Of a stretch of 64,000 nucleotides of DNA, positions 9,793 through 17,958 are shown one piece after another. The notes under the pieces are model-generated. The model did not search any database, had not been told where the DNA came from, and worked only from the letters and a program-made list of their open reading frames with translations. Source of the DNA: Thiocapsa sp. (GTDB lineage: Bacteria; Pseudomonadota; Gammaproteobacteria; Chromatiales; Chromatiaceae); contig NZ_CP073760.1 of assembly GCF_018399035.1 (NCBI RefSeq), positions 496,001-560,000 on the forward strand. The letters run 5' to 3'. The translations under genes and the position numbers were made by a program. Every line of letters begins with the position of its first letter. Within the stretch, counting starts at the first letter, position 1.

Positions 9793-10683
9793 ATGCCCTA
9801 TCCAACGATCGAAGACTTCGTCGGCCAAACGCCGCTCGTGAGACTCCAGCGCCTTCCCGGCGACACCGGCAACCTCATTCTCGCCAAGCTCGAGGGCAAC
9901 AATCCGGCTGGATCGGTCAAGGACCGACCGGCCGTGAACATGATCCGCCGTGCCGAGGAGCGCGGGAGCATCAAACCCGGCGACACACTCATCGAGGCAA
10001 CCAGCGGCAACACCGGCATCGCGCTCGCCATGGCGGCGGCGATCAAGGGTTACCGGATGGTGCTGATCATGCCTGAGCACATGAGTGCCGAGCGGCGCGG
10101 CGTCATGCGCAGCTTCGGCGCCGAGATCATACTGACGCCCAAGGCGGGCAGCATGGAGGCGGCCATCGATCTGGCGAACGCGATGGAGGCGCGCGGGCAG
10201 GGGATCCGGCTCGATCAGTTCTCGAATCCCGACAATCCGGCCGCTCACTACGAGTCGACAGGTCCGGAGATCTGGCGTGATACCGACGGACAGGTCACCC
10301 ATTTCGTCAGCGCGATGGGCACGACCGGGACCATCATGGGGACAGGCCGTTATCTGAAGGAGCAGAATCCTGCGATCCGGATCGTCGGCGTCCAACCCGA
10401 GGAGGGTTCCAGCATTCCGGGGATTCGGCGGTGGCCCGAGGCCTATCTGCCGAAGATCTTCGATCCCGCCGGGGTGGATCGCGTGATCGACGTCTCTCAG
10501 GAGCGTGCAGAGCAGACCGCCCGCGAGCTGGCGGCGCGCGAAGGGATCTTTGCGGGGGTCTCGTCCGGCGGTTGTATCGCCGCGGCATTGACGCTCTCCC
10601 GGGAGGTGCAAGACGCGGTCATCGTGGCGATCGTGTGCGACCGCGGCGATCGGTATCTGTCGACCGGGGTCTTTCCGGCCTAG
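9793..10683 (+). CDS. cysM: Cysteine synthase B
   Basis: A pyridoxal-phosphate enzyme making cysteine (or S-sulfocysteine from thiosulfate) from O-acetylserine. It has 296 residues. The PLP lysine is in NNPAGSVKDRPA (about residue 41), the substrate loop is EATSGNTGIA and the phosphate-binding loop is GTTGTIMG (about 177). CysM rather than CysK is indicated by its length and by the IVGVQPEEGSSIPGIRRW stretch. ATG 9793 is chosen because it starts the conserved PYPTIEDFVGQTPLV; upstream codons are not conserved. rlmD follows, as in other gammaproteobacteria. Confidence 0.93.
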   Translation: MPYPTIEDFVGQTPLVRLQRLPGDTGNLILAKLEGNNPAGSVKDRPAVNMIRRAEERGSIKPGDTLIEATSGNTGIALAMAAAIKGYRMVLIMPEHMSAERRGVMRSFGAEIILTPKAGSMEAAIDLANAMEARGQGIRLDQFSNPDNPAAHYESTGPEIWRDTDGQVTHFVSAMGTTGTIMGTGRYLKEQNPAIRIVGVQPEEGSSIPGIRRWPEAYLPKIFDPAGVDRVIDVSQERAEQTARELAAREGIFAGVSSGGCIAAALTLSREVQDAVIVAIVCDRGDRYLSTGVFPA

Positions 10684-10707
10684 GGGGAGCCCCCGGTTTT
10701 TGTTTTA
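10683..10707 (+). terminator. Likely intrinsic terminator after cysM
   Basis: A compact G/C hairpin (GGGGGAGCCCCC) directly overlapping the end of cysM is followed by GG and a T-rich run (TTTTTGTTTT). The stem is short, so termination may be partial, and rlmD begins only about 27 bases later. Confidence 0.6.
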
Positions 10708-10733
10708 TTGCTTGAGTGTCGAGGACGCAGTCC

Positions 10734-12059
10734 GTGTCGAGAAAACGCAAACCACTTCCGCAGGAGCCTGTCGAGGCCGAGATCGAGGGCCTCACGCACG
10801 AGGGTCGCGGATTGGCGCACTTCGACGGCAAGGCGGTCTTTATCGACGGCGCACTCGCCGGGGAGCGGGTGCGTTTTCGGTATACGCGTATCCAGCGTCG
10901 CTTCGACGAAGGTGTCGTCGTCGAGGTGCTGCGACCGTCGCCCGAGCGCGTGGTGCCCAAGTGCAGCCATTTCGGTGTCTGCGGCGGTTGCAGCCTGCAG
11001 CATATGGATGCGGGTGCCCAGATTCGCGCCAAGCAGGACAGTCTTGCGGACGTGCTCTCGCGCATCGGGAAGGTGACCCCGCAGACCTGGCTCGCGCCCT
11101 TGACGGCGGGTGCTTGGGGGTACCGGCGCAAGGCGCGGCTCGGTGTGCGTTATGTGGCCAAGAAAGGCCGTACGCTCGTGGGTTTTCGCGAGCGGGGGAA
11201 TGCCTTCATCACCGACATCGGCCGCTGCGAGGTGCTTCACCCGAGTGTCGGGGCGCATTTACAGGCGATCGGGGCCGCGGTGGATGCCCTGAGCATCCGC
11301 GAGCAGGTGCCTCAGATCGAGGTGGCGATGGGCGATACGCCGCCGGTCTTGGTGTTCCGCGCCTTGAGTCCGCCAAGTGCGGCCGACTTGGGCGTGCTCG
11401 AGGCGCTCGGCGAGAGCGAGGGTTTCCACATCTATCTTCAGGAGGCTGGACCGGAGAGCATCCGGCCGCTGCCCGGTCAGGGGATCACCCTGCATTACGA
11501 GCTGCCGCGCTACGCTCTGCGGATCGAGTTCGAGCCGACCGACTTCACCCAGGTCAACCTGGAGCTGAATCGGTCGATGCTTGACCAGGCGCTCGCACTC
11601 CTGGATGTCCAGGCCGACGAGCGGGTGTTGGACCTCTTCTGCGGCGTGGGCAACTTCACCTTGCCGCTCGCCCGTCAGGCCCAAGCGGTTGTCGGGGTTG
11701 AAGGTGATGCCGGATTGGTGGCGCGTGCAGAGGCGAATGCGGACTTGAACAAGATCGGGAACGCCCGCTTCTATACGGCTGATCTGTATGGCGCGCTCGA
11801 TCAGGAGCCCTGGTCGCGCGAGGGCTTCACCAAGGCACTGCTGGATCCGCCTCGCAGCGGTGCGCTCGAGGTGCTCGACTGGCTACCGCGGCTCGGGGTC
11901 GAGAAGGTGCTCTACGTATCCTGCTATCCGACGACACTCGCGCGCGATGCCGATCGTCTCGTGAATGCGCTTGGATATCGGCTTGTTTCGGCGGGGGTGA
12001 TGGATATGTTTCCGCAGACGGCCCATGTGGAGTCGATGGCGCTGTTCGAGCGTTGCTGA
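10734..12059 (+). CDS. rlmD: 23S rRNA (uracil-1939-C5)-methyltransferase RlmD
   Basis: A 441-residue TrmA-family RNA methyltransferase. An N-terminal TRAM domain is followed by the iron-sulfur cysteines in KCSHFGVCGGCSLQH (about residues 76-90). The SAM-binding motif is VLDLFCGVGNFTLPLA (about 294) and the catalytic/product motif is DPPRSG then YVSCYPTTLARD (C about 393). GTG 10734 is preferred over GTG 10716 because a GAGGA site lies 7 bases before it and family members start near KRKPLPQEPVE. It is adjacent to cysM in many relatives. Confidence 0.92.
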   Translation: MSRKRKPLPQEPVEAEIEGLTHEGRGLAHFDGKAVFIDGALAGERVRFRYTRIQRRFDEGVVVEVLRPSPERVVPKCSHFGVCGGCSLQHMDAGAQIRAKQDSLADVLSRIGKVTPQTWLAPLTAGAWGYRRKARLGVRYVAKKGRTLVGFRERGNAFITDIGRCEVLHPSVGAHLQAIGAAVDALSIREQVPQIEVAMGDTPPVLVFRALSPPSAADLGVLEALGESEGFHIYLQEAGPESIRPLPGQGITLHYELPRYALRIEFEPTDFTQVNLELNRSMLDQALALLDVQADERVLDLFCGVGNFTLPLARQAQAVVGVEGDAGLVARAEANADLNKIGNARFYTADLYGALDQEPWSREGFTKALLDPPRSGALEVLDWLPRLGVEKVLYVSCYPTTLARDADRLVNALGYRLVSAGVMDMFPQTAHVESMALFERC

Positions 12060-12276
12060 ATCGCGTCTTCGGCGCGGTATGTTGGGTTGTCGGCTCGGTG
12101 CGCGTGTGCGTCCGACCATCTTGGTCGGAGCTGACGCGATTCAGGAATTTATAGTCGGGCCAATGCGGCCATCACCCGGCCGGCGAGCCATCGCATGGAT
12201 GCGATCGTCAAGGCGGCCTAGCCCTACGCATGAAGCACGCTTTGCGCGAAGCAATTGACGAATTCCGGTTCAATTC

Positions 12277-12361
12277 TAAACCGCGCCGACGAAAAGGCTT
12301 CTGGTTGCTCGGGGCATGCGAGCCCTGATCAGTTCTATATATTCACTCCGGGCGCGGTTTA
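12277..12361. repeat. 85-bp terminal-inverted-repeat element overlapping a start codon
   Basis: Ends TAAACCGCGCC and GGCGCGGTTTA, exactly 85 bp. The interior differs from the other copies. The last A of the right end is the first base of the ATG of the CYTH gene, so this copy forms the whole immediate leader of that gene and no clear ribosome site is visible outside it. Confidence 0.85.
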
Positions 12362-12828
12362 TGGGCCTTGAAATCGAGCGTAAGTTTCTGGTGAAGAACG
12401 CATCCTGGCGCGATGCCGTCGAGGAGCGCGAGCCGATTCTCCAGGGCTATCTGGCGGAGGCGGGTCGTGCCACGGTCCGGGTGAGGGCGAAGGGGGATCG
12501 CGGATTTCTGACCATCAAGGGCAGGACGACGGGGGTGACCCGCTCCGAATTCGAGTACGAGATCCCGATCGAGGAGGCTCGGGTCATGCTGGAGAGCTTG
12601 AGCAGTCTGCCGGTCATCGACAAGGTGCGACACCGGGTGCGGTGCGGCGCCCATCTCTGGGATGTCGATGTCTTCGCCGGCGAGAACGCCGGACTGGTGC
12701 TCGCGGAGATCGAGCTGACGTCGGAGGAGGAGCCGTTCGAGCTGCCGGATTGGGCCGGAGCAGAGGTCTCGGATGATCCGCGCTATTACAACTCGAACCT
12801 GGCGCGCCATCCGTTCAGCCGATGGTGA
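12361..12828 (+). CDS. CYTH-domain triphosphate tunnel protein
   Basis: A 155-residue CYTH protein. The diagnostic EIERKFLV is at residues 3-10, followed by charged tunnel residues (RVRAKGDRGFLTIKGR; EFEYEIPIEEA; KVRHRVRCG; WDVDVF; LAEIEL). Small stand-alone CYTH proteins are usually inorganic triphosphatases; the substrate here is not tested. The start is set at the conserved MGLEIERKF, which coincides with the end of an 85-bp element. The stop overlaps the start of the next gene by 7 bases, suggesting coupling. Confidence 0.87.
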   Translation: MGLEIERKFLVKNASWRDAVEEREPILQGYLAEAGRATVRVRAKGDRGFLTIKGRTTGVTRSEFEYEIPIEEARVMLESLSSLPVIDKVRHRVRCGAHLWDVDVFAGENAGLVLAEIELTSEEEPFELPDWAGAEVSDDPRYYNSNLARHPFSRW

Positions 12829-13415
12829 AGGGGCGTCAGCGCGATGCCGAGATGTGGTGGCACTCGAGACACATCCTGATCGATATCGACCGTCAAGCGC
12901 TCGGTCTCTACGAGGGTGCGCGGCGACTGGGCGAGTATCGGGTATCGACTGGGCTCAATGGCGTGGGTGAGCAGCTTGGCAGCGGCTGCACGCCTCGCGG
13001 TCTGCATCGGGTGCGGATCCGTATCGGCGAGAGGTGCCCGCTCGGGACCGTTTTCCGCGGGCGCCGACCGACCGGCGAGATCTACGACAGCGCTTTTGCC
13101 GCGGAGCATCCGGGACGCGATTGGATCTTGACCCGGATCCTTTGGTTGACCGGGTGCGAGTCGGGCCGCAACCGCGGCGGCTGTGTGGATACCCTGCGCC
13201 GGTTCATCTACATCCATGGCTGTCCGGAGACCGAGCCGATGGGCGTCGCGCGCTCTCATGGCTGCATCCGCATGCACGGCCCCGAGCTGATCGAGCTCTT
13301 CGATCGCACGCCTGCCGGAACGCCTGTGCTGCTGTTCGGCACGGGTGAGCCGGAACCGTCGGCAGTGAGTTCGGCGTTTGCTGCATCCACGGCCATTCGC
13401 GGGAACGCGGTTTAA
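12822..13415 (+). CDS. L,D-transpeptidase (YkuD) family protein
   Basis: A 197-residue YkuD-fold enzyme. The catalytic motif is IHGCPETEPMG then SHGCIRMHG (about residues 133-152), with the nucleophilic cysteine in SHGC. Such enzymes cross-link or modify peptidoglycan or attach proteins to it. Oddly, no signal peptide is visible from ATG 12822 or the inner ATG 12852, so export is uncertain. The stop codon TAA is supplied by the right end of a truncated 85-bp element, so the C-terminus GNAV is element-derived. Confidence 0.88.
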   Translation: MVKGRQRDAEMWWHSRHILIDIDRQALGLYEGARRLGEYRVSTGLNGVGEQLGSGCTPRGLHRVRIRIGERCPLGTVFRGRRPTGEIYDSAFAAEHPGRDWILTRILWLTGCESGRNRGGCVDTLRRFIYIHGCPETEPMGVARSHGCIRMHGPELIELFDRTPAGTPVLLFGTGEPEPSAVSSAFAASTAIRGNAV

Positions 13416-13437
13416 AATCATATATTTTTTAATCTCT
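13404..13437. repeat. Right end and AT-rich spacer of a truncated 85-bp element
   Basis: ACGCGGTTTA followed by an AT-rich spacer matching the spacers at 8940 and 41942. No left end is found at the expected position near 13330, which is inside the L,D-transpeptidase gene. This looks like a dimer whose first unit lost its left half. Confidence 0.7.
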
Positions 13438-13522
13438 TAAACCGCGCCGGCTCCAGCGGTCGTCAACTCTGCCGGGGCCGATCCCATCCAAAAACATTGC
13501 ATACCGCGTGGGGCGCGGTTTA
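13438..13522. repeat. 85-bp terminal-inverted-repeat element between convergent genes
   Basis: Ends TAAACCGCGCC and GGCGCGGTTTA, exactly 85 bp. The interior is close to the copies at 6022 and 8963 apart from its first loop. The final TTA, read on the minus strand, is the stop codon of the cysteine-rich protein gene 13520-13987. Confidence 0.88.
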
Positions 13523-13987
13523 ACGGGGGGTGTCGGATCCTCGGCGTCTGCGGCGCGCTCGGTAGGCCGCGATTTGCTGCATGATCCGGGGGAAGGGCAG
13601 GTGCTCGATGGCGCCGAAACGCGCGATGGCGGCGAGGATCAAGGCACGCACGTCGGCAATTTCGGCGGGCGCGGGGGCCTCGGGATCGAGTGCGACGGCG
13701 ATACCGCGCAGCCCGCCGATCTGCAGGCGCATCGCCTTTGCGTGGGGGAGCGCGCGTTGCCGGTCGTCGGTCTTGAGTGCGAACCTAGCCTGTCGACGCA
13801 GGAGATCGAGCAGGGCGATGCAGGTCTCTTGCGCCTCGTCCGAGCCGCAATGCACGCCCTCGCGCTCGGCGATACAGAACTTCTTGGCCTCCGAGCAACT
13901 GCACTGACGGGTCAGGATGCCTTTCTCGTAAGCGCAGTAGCGCTCGTTGATGGCGCGATAGGTTCGACGAAAGGCATCGCTGTCCAA
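13520..13987 (-). CDS. Conserved cysteine-rich protein of unknown function
   Basis: A 155-residue soluble protein with no signal peptide. Six cysteines fall in the first 56 residues (C18, C29, C31, C38, C47, C56; for example RQCSCSEAKKFC), a spacing that could hold a metal or iron-sulfur centre. The middle is helical and the C-terminus is an arginine-rich tail (RARRRRR). It is next to hslR-grxC on the same strand, 7 bases downstream of hslR, so it probably belongs to that operon. No function is recognised. Confidence 0.7.
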   Translation of the reverse strand: MDSDAFRRTYRAINERYCAYEKGILTRQCSCSEAKKFCIAEREGVHCGSDEAQETCIALLDLLRRQARFALKTDDRQRALPHAKAMRLQIGGLRGIAVALDPEAPAPAEIADVRALILAAIARFGAIEHLPFPRIMQQIAAYRARRRRRGSDTPR

Positions 13988-13994
13988 GTGGCTG

Positions 13995-14408
13995 TCAACT
14001 CCCTGAATCGTTAGGAATCTTGAAACGCTGAATCAGGCGGCGATCGCGCTTGGTGGGACGCCCGGATGCGTCCCCGGCACCGACACCGGTGTCGCGGCGC
14101 TCGCGCACGATCGCCTGGCGTTTGAGTAGACTCGCCTCGTCCTCGCGGTAGAGCAAGCCCGCTTCACTGGCCGAGCGGCGTTGCTTGCTCAGGCCGAGAA
14201 CCTCGATGTCCCAGACGAGACCGCCTTTGTGGATCTCGATACGGGTTCCGATCGCGATCGCCCGTGCCGGCTTGGCGCTTTGAGCGTTGACCTTGATCTT
14301 GCCGCCGTTGATCGCCTCGACGGCGAGATGGCGGGTCTTGAAGAAGCGTGCCGCCCAGAGCCATTTATCCAGACGAACGCTGTCCGGCGAGCCGGTGCCC
14401 TCACTCAT
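13995..14408 (-). CDS. hslR: Ribosome-associated heat shock protein Hsp15
   Basis: A 138-residue S4-domain RNA-binding protein. The S4 core is RLDKWLWAARFFKTR (about residues 12-26) then GGKIKVNAQSAKPARAI, and the C-terminus is very basic. In E. coli HslR rescues 50S subunits carrying stalled nascent chains after heat shock. ATG 14408 starts the conserved region and overlaps the end of grxC by 8 bases. The longer open frame upstream is the grxC gene in another frame. Confidence 0.9.
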   Translation of the reverse strand: MSEGTGSPDSVRLDKWLWAARFFKTRHLAVEAINGGKIKVNAQSAKPARAIAIGTRIEIHKGGLVWDIEVLGLSKQRRSASEAGLLYREDEASLLKRQAIVRERRDTGVGAGDASGRPTKRDRRLIQRFKIPNDSGS

Positions 14409-14694
14409 CGGCGCCTCGCGGATTGGCCCCTTGCGCATCCACCGGGACAAGCAAGGGATCGAGCTCGCCGCGTGCATCGAGCATGGCGAGATCGTCGTAG
14501 CCACCGATATGGCGATTGTCGATGAAGATCTGAGGCACCGTGTGCCGGCGGCTGCGCCGGCGCATGATCTCCATCTGCTCGCGATCACGGTCGACCGGGA
14601 TCTCCTCGAAGTCCACGCCTTTGCGCTGGAGCAAGTGGCGTGCGCGGGAGCAGTAGGGGCAAATCATCGTGGTGTAAACGGTGATATGTGGCAT
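14401..14694 (-). CDS. grxC: Glutaredoxin 3
   Basis: A glutathione-dependent dithiol glutaredoxin of 97 residues. The active site CPYC is at about residues 12-15, and TVPQIFIDNRHIGGYDDL (about 54-71) carries the cis-proline and glutathione site. The start could also be GTG 14706; ATG 14694 fits the usual N-terminus and has an AAGG site upstream. It is translationally coupled to hslR. Confidence 0.93.
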   Translation of the reverse strand: MPHITVYTTMICPYCSRARHLLQRKGVDFEEIPVDRDREQMEIMRRRSRRHTVPQIFIDNRHIGGYDDLAMLDARGELDPLLVPVDAQGANPRGADE

Positions 14695-14810
14695 CGCGGT
14701 CTTCACCTTGCAGATGGTGGATGTTCATCGACGGTCTGGAGATGATGGCGAAGCTTCGCCGTCCGGGGTGCCGGCCGTCAACCCGACCTTCAACCTGGAG
14801 CAGGATCATC

Positions 14811-17480
14811 ATGTACCGCGACACGCCGCACCCGATCCACCGCAGAGACTATCGGCCTCCGGAGTTCCTGATCGACCATGTCGAGCTCCGGTTCGAGCTG
14901 GACCCGGATCGCACCCGTGTCGAGGCCAGCCTGCAGGTGCGCCGGAATCCGGCGGCAATCCGCGGCGACGGCACGCTCAGGCTCGACGGCGAGCAGCTGG
15001 ACCTGGAGGAGGTGGCGATCGACGGGCACCGGCTCTTGCCTGCCGAGTACCGCGTGGAGCCCGATTCGCTCACCCTACAACGGGTTCCGGACCGGTTCCG
15101 GCTCGAGACACGGGTTCGCATCCATCCCAACCTCAACACAGCACTGGAGGGGTTGTACCAGTCCGGTCAGATGCTCTGCACTCAGTGCGAGGCGGAGGGC
15201 TTCCGGCGCATCACCTATTTCCTGGATCGCCCGGATGTCATGGCCCGCTATCGGACCACCCTCGTCGCCGATCGCGAACGCTTCCCGGTGCTCCTGTCCA
15301 ACGGCAACCGGATCGAGGAGCGCCTGCTCGAGGATGGTCGGCATCTGGTCTCCTGGGAGGATCCCTTTCCCAAGCCCAGCTATCTCTTCGCATTGATTGC
15401 AGGCGATCTGAGTGCGATCGAGGATCGCTTCACCACAGCATCCGGCCGCGAGGTCGTTCTGCAGATCTTCGTCGAGCCGCACAATCTGGATCGATGCGAC
15501 CACGCGATGCAGTCGCTGAAGAAGGCGATGCGGTGGGACGAAGAGCGCTTCGGTCGAGAATACGACCTCGATATCTACATGATCGTGGCGGTAAGTCATT
15601 TCAACATGGGGGCCATGGAGAACAAGGGCCTCAACGTCTTCAACGAGAAGTTCGTGCTGGCACGCGCCGATACCGCTACCGACGACGACTTTCAGGGCAT
15701 CGAGGGCGTCATCGCGCACGAGTATTTCCACAACTGGAGCGGCAACCGCATCACCTGCCGCGATTGGTTTCAGCTCAGTCTCAAGGAAGGCTTCACCGTC
15801 TATCGCGATCAGGAGTTCTCGGCCGATGTCGGCTCGCGAGGCGTGCAGCGTGTCGCCGACGTGCGCCTGCTTCAGGCCCATCAGTTTCCCGAGGACAGTG
15901 GTCCGATGGCGCATCCGGTGCGGCCCGACGCCTATGTCGAGATCAATAATTTCTACACCGCGACCGTCTACAACAAGGGCGCCGAGCTGGTGCGGATGCA
16001 GGCGACCTTGCTTGGCCCCGAGCTATTCCGCAAGGCCACCGATCTCTATTTCACCCGCTATGACGGCCAAGCGGTGACGACGGATGATTTCGTCGGCTGC
16101 ATGGAGGATGCGAGCGGGCACGACCTCATGCAGTTTCGTCGCTGGTACTCCCAAGCCGGGACCCCCTGTCTGCACATCGAGGCCACCTACGATGCGGAGC
16201 GCGCGACCTACAGCCTGCTGATTCGACAACAGATCGCGCCGACACCGGGCGAACCCGAGAAGGATCCGCTACATCTGCCGCTGGCGATCGCACTGCTGGG
16301 TCCGGAGGGGCGGGAGCTGGCGCTGCGCCGCGAGGGCGAGCCGAACGCACGGGATCCGGGTACGCGGGTGTTGGAGCTGCGCGATTGGGAGACGCGGCTG
16401 TGCTTCGTGGATATTCCCGTTCGGCCGGTGCCGTCTCTGCTGCGGGGATTCTCCGCGCCGGTGAGGCTTGAGCTCGACTACGACGACGCGGACCTGCTCC
16501 TTCTCCTGCGTCACGACAGCGACGGATACTCGCGCTGGAATGCCGCGCGGATCCTGATGCAGCGTGTGCTGTCGGCGATGACGGCGGATCCCGCGGCCGG
16601 CGTTCCGGGGCGGTTCGTCGACGCCTTTCACGGTGCGCTGACGGACCCCGAGACCGACAAGGCACTGCTGGCCGAGGTGCTGACGCTGCCCTCGGAGTCG
16701 TTTCTCGGGGATCAGATGGAGACCGTCGATGTCGAGGGGATTCACCGGGCACGCACGGCACTCAAACGCATGCTCGGCGAGCGTCTCGCCGAGGCGCTTC
16801 TAAGCCTCTATCGCGACAACGCCGACACCGAGCCCTATGCACCGACACCCGATGCGATCGGCCGGCGTGCGCTCAAGAACCTCGCCTTGGGCTATCTGAT
16901 GGCTGCGGGCAACGCGCAGGGTCTTGCGCTCTGTCGGGCACAGTTTGCCGAGGCCGGAAACATGACGGACGCGATCGCCGCGCTGCGTCTGCTCGTGGAT
17001 CACGGCGGCGAGGAAGGCCCGCCCGCACTCGAGGCGTTTTACCGGCGCTGGTCCAAAGAGCCGCTGGTGCTCGATAAATGGTTCAGCGTCCAGGCTACCA
17101 GCAGCCGCGCGGGGACCCTGGGCGCCGTCGCGGGTCTCTTGGAGCACCCGGATTTTTCGCTGCGCAATCCGAATCGGGTGCGCAGCCTCGTCGGTGCCTT
17201 CTGCACGGCCAATCCAGCCCGATTCCATGCCGGCGACGGCAGCGGCTATCGATTCCTCGCCGACCGGGTGCTGGAGCTGGATCCGCTCAATCCGCAGATC
17301 GCCGCACGGCTTCTCAAGGCACTCATCCGTTGGCGCCGCTACGACGCGGGCCGCCAGACGCTCATGCGCGCCGAGATCGAGCGCATTCTCGCGGCCGAGG
17401 AGCTCTCCGGCGATACCTTCGAGGTTGCCTCCAAGGCGCTGGAGGATGTCGGGCATCCTGCCCGTCCGAGCGAGCCCTGA
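14811..17480 (+). CDS. pepN: Aminopeptidase N
   Basis: A broad-specificity M1 zinc aminopeptidase of 889 residues, the normal length for the bacterial PepN group. It shows the exopeptidase motif GAMENKGLNVFN (about residue 266), the zinc motif HEYFHNW (HExxH; about 303) with the third ligand E in LKEGFTVYRD, and the C-terminal helical DUF3458 region. ATG 14811 is selected by the conserved start MYRDTPHPIHRRDY and a GGAG site 10 bases before it; the frame is open to 14688 but the extension is unlike the family. Confidence 0.96.
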   Translation: MYRDTPHPIHRRDYRPPEFLIDHVELRFELDPDRTRVEASLQVRRNPAAIRGDGTLRLDGEQLDLEEVAIDGHRLLPAEYRVEPDSLTLQRVPDRFRLETRVRIHPNLNTALEGLYQSGQMLCTQCEAEGFRRITYFLDRPDVMARYRTTLVADRERFPVLLSNGNRIEERLLEDGRHLVSWEDPFPKPSYLFALIAGDLSAIEDRFTTASGREVVLQIFVEPHNLDRCDHAMQSLKKAMRWDEERFGREYDLDIYMIVAVSHFNMGAMENKGLNVFNEKFVLARADTATDDDFQGIEGVIAHEYFHNWSGNRITCRDWFQLSLKEGFTVYRDQEFSADVGSRGVQRVADVRLLQAHQFPEDSGPMAHPVRPDAYVEINNFYTATVYNKGAELVRMQATLLGPELFRKATDLYFTRYDGQAVTTDDFVGCMEDASGHDLMQFRRWYSQAGTPCLHIEATYDAERATYSLLIRQQIAPTPGEPEKDPLHLPLAIALLGPEGRELALRREGEPNARDPGTRVLELRDWETRLCFVDIPVRPVPSLLRGFSAPVRLELDYDDADLLLLLRHDSDGYSRWNAARILMQRVLSAMTADPAAGVPGRFVDAFHGALTDPETDKALLAEVLTLPSESFLGDQMETVDVEGIHRARTALKRMLGERLAEALLSLYRDNADTEPYAPTPDAIGRRALKNLALGYLMAAGNAQGLALCRAQFAEAGNMTDAIAALRLLVDHGGEEGPPALEAFYRRWSKEPLVLDKWFSVQATSSRAGTLGAVAGLLEHPDFSLRNPNRVRSLVGAFCTANPARFHAGDGSGYRFLADRVLELDPLNPQIAARLLKALIRWRRYDAGRQTLMRAEIERILAAEELSGDTFEVASKALEDVGHPARPSEP

Positions 17481-17501
17481 CGCGTTCGGTCGGTCGGGCG
17501 G

Positions 17502-17738
17502 TCAGGCTCGCCGCGGTATCGGCGCGTGCTTGGACTCCTCCGTTGCCTGGCATGCCGCGCAACGTCTTGCGTTCGGCACATGTTTACGGCGATTCAGCGG
17601 GATCTGATCGCCGCAATCGATACAGAGCTCGCGGCCGTGACCCGCGCGCGAGTACCGTTGGATCGCCGCGATCCGCAGCTCCGTTTCACGTTCCATGTGG
17701 GCTTGTGCGCGATCGAGCACATCTGCAAACTTTTCCAT
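17502..17738 (-). CDS. Small TraR/DksA-type zinc-finger protein
   Basis: A 78-residue protein with a short helical N-terminus and a C4 zinc finger, CIDCGDQIP then RRCAAC (about residues 39-63). This is the layout of short TraR/DksA relatives that bind in the RNA polymerase secondary channel. It lacks the long coiled coil with acidic tip of full DksA, so whether it alters transcription is open. It converges on pepN, 21 bases from its stop. ATG 17738 is chosen because the longer frame has no conserved content. Confidence 0.82.
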   Translation of the reverse strand: MEKFADVLDRAQAHMERETELRIAAIQRYSRAGHGRELCIDCGDQIPLNRRKHVPNARRCAACQATEESKHAPIPRRA

Positions 17739-17958
17739 CGGGGCTTGCCCTCTCGTTCGGAACAAAGCCCGAGTATCTTCCTGCCCGATGACCCCTTGAT
17801 GATCCCCTGATGGCGGGGCGATGACGGTCGATGCCTCGGCGGCGGGGTCTCTGCGCGGTCGTGCGGTATTCGCTCGCCTGCGCTGCTGCAGGCGATTCGC
17901 GGTAGGTGGAACCTGGATCCGCATGGCAGAATGAGGCATCGCCTCGGTAGAGAAGCTC

